Of a stretch of 39,606 nucleotides of DNA, positions 34,040 to 39,606 are shown in pieces. Source of the stretch: Weissella cibaria KACC 11862 (GTDB taxonomy: Bacteria; Bacillota; Bacilli; Lactobacillales; Lactobacillaceae); contig NZ_AEKT01000030.1 in the NCBI RefSeq assembly GCF_000193635.1, positions 1 through 39,606 of the forward strand, in the 5' to 3' direction. The notes beneath the pieces were generated by a model. That model had not been told where the DNA came from, searched no databases, and saw nothing but the letters and a program-made list of their open reading frames with translations. Made by a program: the position numbers and the translations under genes. Each line of letters opens with the position of its first letter. Within the stretch, counting starts at the first letter, position 1.

Positions 34040-34888
34040 ATGGCAATTGAAAAAGAGCGCGTTGATGTTTTAGCAGTACAACAAGGGTTGTTTACGTCAC
34101 GTGAACAAGCGAAGCGAGCAATTATGGCTGGCGAAATCTTGGGCGAAAATGAGCAACGCATGGATAAAGCGGGCGAGAAAATCCCGGTCACAACGGAGCT
34201 TCATTTGAAAGGGGCGCCGATGCCATATGTGTCACGTGGTGGATTTAAATTAGAAAAAGCCCTCGAAGTTTTTGATATTTCAGTGCAGGACAAGGTTGTT
34301 TTGGACATCGGTTCATCAACGGGTGGTTTTACAGATGTTTCGCTACAAAATGGGGCGAAGTTGGTCTACGCTTTAGACGTGGGCACAAATCAACTGGTTT
34401 GGAAGTTACGTTCGGATGAACGCGTTGTGGTGATGGAAAACACGAACTTCCGCTATTCAGAACCAACTGACTTTACGCACGGTCAGCCGGCAGTCGCGAC
34501 GATTGACGTGTCATTTATTTCACTAAACTTGATTTTGCCACCGCTGGCGAAGATTTTGACGCCAGGCGGTTCGGTTGCGACGTTGATTAAGCCACAATTT
34601 GAAGCTGGTCGGGAAGCAATTGGTAAGCATGGTATCGTTAAGGACGCCACAACGCACTTGGCGGTTCTTGATAAAGTCGCTGGTTATGCGCAAGCGGCAG
34701 GTTTTAGTATTGTGGCACTTGATTACTCACCAATTAAGGGTGGGTCAGGTAACATCGAGTTCTTAGCACACTTGGTATTGGACGGTGGCGAGAGCACGAT
34801 GACTGAATCAGAGCGTGAGGCGGTTGTAACACGTGCACATGCGCAATTGAACGCGCGTCGTGAGGAAAATGCGGATGAGACGAAGTAA
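34040..34888 (+). CDS. tlyA: TlyA-family rRNA methyltransferase (S4 plus FtsJ-like)
   Basis: A 282-residue protein with an N-terminal S4 RNA-binding domain (about 6-65, VDVLAVQQGLFTSREQAKRA) and an FtsJ-like SAM-dependent methyltransferase domain with motif I at LDIGSSTGGFTDVSLQNGA and the family segment ALDVGTNQL. Characterised TlyA enzymes 2'-O-methylate rRNA; older annotations call the family hemolysin. The ATG directly follows the ispA stop without a gap. In Bacillus the ortholog is called YqxC. Confidence 0.94.
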   Translation: MAIEKERVDVLAVQQGLFTSREQAKRAIMAGEILGENEQRMDKAGEKIPVTTELHLKGAPMPYVSRGGFKLEKALEVFDISVQDKVVLDIGSSTGGFTDVSLQNGAKLVYALDVGTNQLVWKLRSDERVVVMENTNFRYSEPTDFTHGQPAVATIDVSFISLNLILPPLAKILTPGGSVATLIKPQFEAGREAIGKHGIVKDATTHLAVLDKVAGYAQAAGFSIVALDYSPIKGGSGNIEFLAHLVLDGGESTMTESEREAVVTRAHAQLNARREENADETK

Positions 34889-35324
34889 GCAAGAACGTCA
34901 GCAAGCAATTAAGTCATTGATTAGTAATGAACAGATTCAACGGCAAGAAGATTTGGTTCAAAAATTAAACGAGGCTGGTTGGGAAGTCACGCAAGCCACC
35001 ATCTCACGTGATATCACTGAGATGCAATTGGTAAAAGTGCCATTGCCAACGGGTGGCTTTGCGTATGCCATGATGTCTGGTTCGGATTACTTGGGTCAGT
35101 TAGGGCGTATTTTGAAAGAAAGCACGACGGAGATTAAGACGCAAGCTAACATGGTGATGATTCGTGTTGCGCCAGGAACTGGACCAGCGTTAAAAACGGC
35201 GCTCGAAGAGGCTGATTTAACTGATGTGTTTGGTTTGATTGGCGATGACGCCGGCGTATTAGTCATCTTAAACGAAGGCGTGTGGGCGCAACAATTTGCG
35301 ACTGACTTGATGGCGAAAGCTTAG
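34875..35324 (+). CDS. argR: Arginine repressor family regulator
   Basis: ArgR/AhrC-type regulator, which as a hexamer senses arginine and controls arginine synthesis and breakdown genes. The 149-residue protein has an N-terminal winged helix with the recognition helix at TQATISRDI and a C-terminal oligomerisation/arginine domain (VAPGTGPALKTALEE, FGLIGDDAGVLVIL). I prefer ATG 34875, nine bases after GTGAGG; ATG 34869 is too close to it. It overlaps the end of tlyA by 14 bases. Its place just before recN is conserved in Firmicutes. The family's GDD motif is kept. Confidence 0.93.
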   Translation: MRRSKQERQQAIKSLISNEQIQRQEDLVQKLNEAGWEVTQATISRDITEMQLVKVPLPTGGFAYAMMSGSDYLGQLGRILKESTTEIKTQANMVMIRVAPGTGPALKTALEEADLTDVFGLIGDDAGVLVILNEGVWAQQFATDLMAKA

Positions 35325-35345
35325 TAGAAAGGTAGGAGGACGCAA

Positions 35346-37034
35346 ATGTTACAGGAATTATCAATTCAGAATTTTGCGATTATCCCGAAACTGAATATTA
35401 GTTTTCAACCGGGGATGACGGTATTAACCGGTGAAACCGGGGCTGGTAAGTCAATTATCATTGATGCGGTTGGTTTGTTGACTGGTGGTCGTGGGTCGCA
35501 AGACTTTATTCGTGAAGGTGCTGACAAGACTGTCTTGCAAGGGTTGATTGACGTAGAACCTGATCAGCCAGTTGTTGCAGTGTTGAACGAGCTTGGCATC
35601 CCCGTGGAGGATAATCAACTGTTGATTCATCGTGAATTACAGCGAAGTGGGCGAAATGTGATTCGGGTTAATGGTAGTTTAGTCAATGCGGCGACGCTTA
35701 AGGAAATTGGACAGCACCTTGTTGATATTCATGGGCAAAATGAGCACCAAGAGTTGATGCAAGTCGAACGCCACTTGGGCTTATTAGATGAATTTGCCAA
35801 AAAAGCCATTGCACCCGTTGCACAAAAGTATCAAAAAGCCTATGAAAACTACCGTAGTTTGGAGACGGCCTTTCACAAACGTCAGGCTGATGAACAAGCT
35901 TGGGCCCAACGATTGGACATGCTGAGTTTCCAAAGCAAGGAGCTAGCTGATGCTGCTTTGGTTGATGGCGAAGAAGAAGCGTTGGAAGCTGAATATCAAG
36001 AGCTAACGAACTTTCAGGATGTTTTGGAAGCTTTGTCTAAAGCATATGAGGCCCTTGATGGTGACTGGGACAATAACGGGTTAGAGACGATTTCGACAGC
36101 AATGGGATCGTTGGAAGATATTGAAGAACTAGCACCGAAGTATGGCAAGTTAACCGAAGCAGTCCGTGGGGCGTATTATGAATTACAAGAAGCGGCTTCT
36201 GAAATTATGTCCGTCCGAGATGGATTGGAATTCGATGCCGAACGGTTACGCGAGGTTGATGATCGCTTGAATTTGATTCGTAATTTGGAACGCAAGTATG
36301 GTGCGACGATCGCAGACGTCTTGGCACATCAAGAACATGTCGATAGCGAGTTAGCTGACATGGGTGGCGGGCAACAATCCGCTGCTGAGTTAGCTGAACA
36401 AGTTGAGGAAGCAGAACGCGTGGCGCGACAATATGCGGATAAGCTACATGAACTACGTGAAAAGGCGGCCAAACAGCTTGCCAAAAAGATTCACGAGCAA
36501 TTAGCAGATCTTTATATGGAAAAAGCCGTCTTTTCTGTCCGTTTAACCGCTAGTGCCACGTTGCATACGGCGGGTTACGATCTGGCCGAATTTTATATTC
36601 AAACAAACCCTGGTGAAGGTGCGAAACCACTTGTGAAGATTGCTTCCGGGGGTGAATTGTCACGCATGATGTTGGCGATGAAAACCATTTTTTCACGGGA
36701 ACAAGGGATTACCTCAATTATTTTTGATGAGGTTGACACGGGAGTTTCTGGTCGTGTCGCCCAGGCGATTGCGGAAAAAATTGCGGTGATTGGTCGTTAT
36801 TCACAAGTGTTGACGATTACACACTTACCACAGGTTGCGGCGGTCGCGAACCATCATTACTTTATTCAAAAGCGCGTAATTGGTGACCGTACTGAAACAA
36901 GTATTCAACAGTTAACGGATGAAGAACGTGTGGATGAAGTCGCACGCATGTTGTCGGGTGATGAACTGACGGATGCAGCTAAAGAAAATGCCCGTGATTT
37001 GATTCAACGGGCTGTTGCAAAACGAACTGAATAA
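35346..37034 (+). CDS. recN: DNA repair protein RecN
   Basis: SMC-like ATPase that helps recombinational repair of double-strand breaks. The 562-residue length is normal. The N-terminal half-ATPase has ELSIQNFAII and Walker A GETGAGKSIII; a central coiled coil (about 155-375) is interrupted by a hinge-like region; the C-terminal half has signature ASGGELSRMM and Walker B IIFDEVDTGVSG, then THLPQVAA. ATG 35346 follows TAGGAGGA, a strong site. It is the last gene of the folD operon, closed by a terminator. No LexA box was sought beyond the operon promoter. Confidence 0.98.
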   Translation: MLQELSIQNFAIIPKLNISFQPGMTVLTGETGAGKSIIIDAVGLLTGGRGSQDFIREGADKTVLQGLIDVEPDQPVVAVLNELGIPVEDNQLLIHRELQRSGRNVIRVNGSLVNAATLKEIGQHLVDIHGQNEHQELMQVERHLGLLDEFAKKAIAPVAQKYQKAYENYRSLETAFHKRQADEQAWAQRLDMLSFQSKELADAALVDGEEEALEAEYQELTNFQDVLEALSKAYEALDGDWDNNGLETISTAMGSLEDIEELAPKYGKLTEAVRGAYYELQEAASEIMSVRDGLEFDAERLREVDDRLNLIRNLERKYGATIADVLAHQEHVDSELADMGGGQQSAAELAEQVEEAERVARQYADKLHELREKAAKQLAKKIHEQLADLYMEKAVFSVRLTASATLHTAGYDLAEFYIQTNPGEGAKPLVKIASGGELSRMMLAMKTIFSREQGITSIIFDEVDTGVSGRVAQAIAEKIAVIGRYSQVLTITHLPQVAAVANHHYFIQKRVIGDRTETSIQQLTDEERVDEVARMLSGDELTDAAKENARDLIQRAVAKRTE

Positions 37035-37038
37035 TCCT

Positions 37039-37067
37039 AAAAACGAGCAAACATGCTCGTTTTTTTG
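37039..37067 (+). terminator. Rho-independent terminator of the folD-recN operon
   Basis: AAAAACGAGCA pairs with TGCTCGTTTTT around a four-base loop with a T7 run. Confidence 0.92.
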
Positions 37068-37115
37068 GTGAAACAAGCTTAAAATGAGTCGTATGATTGA
37101 AAGTGAGGACGGGGC

Positions 37116-38678
37116 ATGGAAATAATTGTTGGCAAGTTGTCTAACCGACAAATGGCGCCGTTTGGCCAGTTATTAAATATGTTTTCAGATGCTGCCGAAG
37201 CGCGATTGCACTATCAGCAAGCACAGAGCATTTCAGCAGGGTTACTATTTGTTGATAACGAAACGGTAGTGGGCGCAGTGCTCTATCGCAACGAAGGTGG
37301 TCATATTGTGCTAGTCAGCACATTAGCCTGGAAGACGGTTGATCGACTGACTTTATTCGAGCAACTTATGACGTACTTTAGCAAGCATCGAGTGAAAAGC
37401 TTACAAATGAAAGTAGCGCCAAACCAAGCGAACAGTCCATTGCTAGATGGTTTTGAACGGGTTGATGAACTAACCTATCGGCGCACGTTCTCATATCCAG
37501 TAGCATTGGTCCTTGGTGGTGGTGGTGCGCATGGGGCGTTTGAAGCTGGGGTTTTTGACGTCCTGAAAAGTCGTGGCATTATCCCGCATGAGGTACTGGG
37601 GGTCTCAGTTGGCTCGATTAATGCGATGTCCTTTATGCACCTTGATAGTACAATTTCACACGCGACTTGGGACACGTTGACAACGGACGTCGTGTACGAA
37701 GTGCCAGAAGTTGGTGTCTCACGGGTCGATTTTAGTAAAACAGTTGCGACGCACCTTGTTGGTCGGCACTACTTTGAAAAAGAATCGTTGCGTCAGTTGA
37801 TCTATCCCGTGGTTGCGCATGAACTGGCAACGCCAAGACTAGCTGAAATGACCTTGGTCGCCACAGAATTACCATTGTTGCGGCCAGCTAGTTTTTCGGT
37901 GACAGACGAAACCACGGCTGATGAACTGACGGATTGGATATTGGCTTCTAGTGCTTTTTATCCGGTCGTTTCGCCAGTCATGATTAACGGGAAACAATAT
38001 ATTGATGGTGGTTACAGTAATAACTTACCAATAAATATTGCCGCTGATCATGGTGCCAAGGAAATCTATGCAGTCTCAATTATGGATGGGGTACCTGAAG
38101 ATTGGACACGACCAGATGATGCCGTGGTGCATTATATTCGAACACCTTGGCAATTTGGCCCCTTACTGGACTTTTTCCCTGATTTAAGTGGCGAGTACGT
38201 GACACTCGGCGAAATCCGCACGAAGCAAGTGTTAGGTGAATTAGGTGGCTACTATTACGCATTGCCGGCCGACGTTGATATTAGTTGGTTGGGTGGCGTG
38301 CAACTGGTGAAGTGGTTAGCAACCGATCCTGTGACCGCACCAATCGCAAATGCGTTAACGGAGCTACCGGTTTGGTTGGCCTGGCAACAATGGTTAGCGC
38401 GAGATATTGATCCCGATGCGACTGGGGATGAAGCTGGTCAAGGATTGGCAACAATAGAACGCTTGGCTCGTTTGTTGGCAGTTGATAAACTGCAGGAGTA
38501 TGATTTGACGACCTTTGTTGCCGCGATTGTGGCGGCTGGTCGCACAAACCGACAAGCGTTACCGACGCCGACCCATCACTTAACGCGGACATACATCTTA
38601 GCAAATCTAGATGTTGTGTTAACTGGTGTGTTGTACTTGTTGTCTAAGTCAGAAAAAACGAGTAGAATAAATAAATGA
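37116..38678 (+). CDS. Patatin-like phospholipase with an N-terminal acetyltransferase-like domain
   Basis: The 520-residue protein combines two parts. Residues about 128-330 form a patatin-like lipase: oxyanion loop GGGGAHG (134-140), nucleophile Ser164 in GVSVG (162-166), and catalytic Asp297 in IDGGYSNNLP. Such enzymes hydrolyse acyl esters of lipids with a Ser-Asp dyad. Residues 1-125 look like a GNAT acetyltransferase fold (AGLLFVDNETVVGAVLYRNEG, later LLDGFERVDELTYRR), but the acetyl-CoA loop (Q/R-x-x-G-x-G/A) is not recognisable, so it may be non-catalytic. The last 190 residues are unassigned and end in a hydrophobic stretch. ATG 37116 follows GTGAGGA. It is monocistronic, and the gmk promoter lies in its 3' end. 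Confidence 0.9.
   Translation: MEIIVGKLSNRQMAPFGQLLNMFSDAAEARLHYQQAQSISAGLLFVDNETVVGAVLYRNEGGHIVLVSTLAWKTVDRLTLFEQLMTYFSKHRVKSLQMKVAPNQANSPLLDGFERVDELTYRRTFSYPVALVLGGGGAHGAFEAGVFDVLKSRGIIPHEVLGVSVGSINAMSFMHLDSTISHATWDTLTTDVVYEVPEVGVSRVDFSKTVATHLVGRHYFEKESLRQLIYPVVAHELATPRLAEMTLVATELPLLRPASFSVTDETTADELTDWILASSAFYPVVSPVMINGKQYIDGGYSNNLPINIAADHGAKEIYAVSIMDGVPEDWTRPDDAVVHYIRTPWQFGPLLDFFPDLSGEYVTLGEIRTKQVLGELGGYYYALPADVDISWLGGVQLVKWLATDPVTAPIANALTELPVWLAWQQWLARDIDPDATGDEAGQGLATIERLARLLAVDKLQEYDLTTFVAAIVAAGRTNRQALPTPTHHLTRTYILANLDVVLTGVLYLLSKSEKTSRINK
38640..38668 (+). promoter_or_regulatory. Promoter of gmk-rpoZ
   Basis: TTGTCT (38640-38645), a 17-bp spacer and TAGAAT (38663-38668) match a vegetative promoter, 43 bases before gmk and still inside the end of the patatin gene. 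Confidence 0.65.
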
Positions 38679-38711
38679 TTAGCTAGAGAAATAGATAGGA
38701 GTAAGATTACC

Positions 38712-39329
38712 ATGAAGCGTGGCGTATTAATCGTACTATCGGGTCCGTCAGGCGTCGGTAAGGGAACTGTCCGAAAGGCGTTGTTTGAAGAATCAGACAT
38801 CGACTTTCAATATTCAATTTCCATGACCACGCGACAACCCCGAACGGGAGAAGTGAATGGGGAAGATTATTTCTTCGTCACACGAGAAGAGTTTGAAGCA
38901 GAAATTGCTGACGGTGGTATGTTGGAATACGCTGAGTACGTGGGAAATTACTACGGTACGCCAAAGAGCTTTATTGAGAAGACATTGGCTGCTGGACGTG
39001 ATGTCCTATTGGAAATCGATGTGCAAGGTGCGTTGCAAGTGAAGGAAAAGATGCCTGAAGGGGCTTATATTTTCTTGACACCACCTGATTTAGGGGCCTT
39101 AAAAGAGCGCTTAATCGGACGTGGTACTGAAGCAATGGAGGTTATTGATCGCCGTGTTTCAGCTGCAACAGCCGAGATTCGCATGATGGCTAACTATGAT
39201 TACGCTGTCGTAAACGATGAGGTGCCTTTGGCAGTTGATCGTATTAAGGATATTATTAAGGTGGAGCGTTTGCGCGTAAACCGAGTGTTGCCAGAATACA
39301 TTACAATGATTGAGGAGCTAGAAGCATGA
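38712..39329 (+). CDS. gmk: Guanylate kinase
   Basis: Phosphorylates GMP to GDP with ATP, needed for GTP and (p)ppGpp supply. The 205-residue protein has the P-loop GPSGVGKGT (about 9-17), the GMP-binding segment [22 protein letters not shown] and the lid region [11 protein letters not shown] 38712 follows TAGGAG (38697-38702). It overlaps rpoZ by four bases (ATGA), the conserved Firmicute gmk-rpoZ pair. Confidence 0.98.
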   Translation: MKRGVLIVLSGPSGVGKGTVRKALFEESDIDFQYSISMTTRQPRTGEVNGEDYFFVTREEFEAEIADGGMLEYAEYVGNYYGTPKSFIEKTLAAGRDVLLEIDVQGALQVKEKMPEGAYIFLTPPDLGALKERLIGRGTEAMEVIDRRVSAATAEIRMMANYDYAVVNDEVPLAVDRIKDIIKVERLRVNRVLPEYITMIEELEA

Positions 39330-39541
39330 TTTTATACCCATCAGTTGATAAGTTGTTGGAACGTGTCGACTCACGTTACAAGTTGATCGCTTTGGGGGCT
39401 AAGCGCGCCCACGAATTAGAGCAAGGTGGTTTGCCTACTTTGTCTCACTTCGACTCAGTAAAGCCAATTGGTCAAGCGTTTGAAGAAATTGAAGCTGGTA
39501 ACGTTGTTATCGATGAAGAAGCTTCTAAGTTGGAAAAATAA
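39326..39541 (+). CDS. rpoZ: RNA polymerase omega subunit
   Basis: Small core-polymerase subunit that helps fold beta-prime. The 71-residue protein has the conserved [20 protein letters not shown] start and the [11 protein letters not shown] helix that contacts beta-prime. Its start codon overlaps the gmk stop. In relatives priA usually follows, but the window ends first. Confidence 0.96.
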   Translation: MILYPSVDKLLERVDSRYKLIALGAKRAHELEQGGLPTLSHFDSVKPIGQAFEEIEAGNVVIDEEASKLEK

Positions 39542-39558
39542 TGGTGTTAATAAAAAAG

Positions 39559-39606
39559 CGTCGTCGTTACGTACGTTACGTTTACGTTTTACGTTTTACG
39601 TTTTAC
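39559..39606 (+). repeat. Simple repeat based on (ACGTTTT), cut by the window edge
   Basis: After rpoZ the sequence becomes a string of units ending in ACG whose T-run grows: TTACG, TACG, TTACG, TTTACG, TTTTACG, TTTTACG, TTTTAC. It reaches the window end, so its full length is unknown. A frame starting at ATG 39541 stays open through it, but it encodes only repeat sequence in this window. A slippage-prone tract and an assembly-end artefact are both possible. Confidence 0.7.

Noticed and set aside
39541-39606. Start of a further gene (ATG overlapping the rpoZ stop)
   Set aside because: The frame encodes only Arg/Tyr/Val repeats from the simple tract, has no binding site of its own, and is cut by the window edge.

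Overview
The window reads as chromosomal DNA of a lactic acid bacterium. My best guess is a Weissella-type member of the Lactobacillaceae. The grounds are Firmicute-style ribosome binding sites and rho-independent terminators, a KxYKxGKxW secretion signal plus LPETG sortase anchor, a WxL-type surface cassette, a Thr T-box ahead of thrS, the gene order folD-xseA-xseB-ispA-tlyA-argR-recN, and strong use of TTG (Leu) and AAG (Lys) in the apparently highly expressed genes. The genus is inference; no search could be run.

Layout. (1) 1-1680: two overlapping genes of unknown function and a 98-residue HTH-like protein. (2) 1833-16089: one gene of about 14 kb for a 4,697-residue LPXTG adhesin, preceded by a 17-bp inverted repeat. 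It has a lectin-like head, MucBP-like beta domains, about 2,700 residues of helical repeats, a second beta block, more helical repeats and a wall anchor. (3) 16268-20767: a WxL-type cassette (DUF916/DUF3324 membrane protein, a WxL-like protein, and a larger protein with a WxL-like C-terminus). It is bracketed by two tiny paralogous membrane peptides that each have their own terminator. (4) 20800-23700: hairpin-rich non-coding DNA, a small minus-strand membrane protein, and thrS under a T-box. (5) 23771-25970: sortase A, nagB under a promoter with two dre-like operators, a possible small RNA, and the HU gene. (6) 26092-30641: a small Gly/Asn-rich membrane protein with a MacB-like ABC transporter, an unknown protein, a membrane-anchored matrixin-like metalloprotease, and an ECF S component of the UPF0397 type. 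(7) 30816-37067: the compact folD-recN housekeeping operon. (8) 37116-39541: a patatin-like phospholipase with an acetyltransferase-like N-terminus, then gmk-rpoZ. The window ends inside a simple repeat built on ACGTTTT.

How it fits together. Regions 2, 3 and 5 are a surface-display kit: the adhesin is exported, sorted by the class A sortase and attached to peptidoglycan, while the WxL-type proteins are expected to sit non-covalently on the wall beside their DUF916/DUF3324 partner. The most unusual points are that both WxL-like domains have Tyr (or no aromatic residue) where the signature Trp should be, and that two short homologous membrane peptides sharing an 11-nt 3' sequence flank this cassette. 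The rest is mainly conserved core metabolism, DNA repair and translation.
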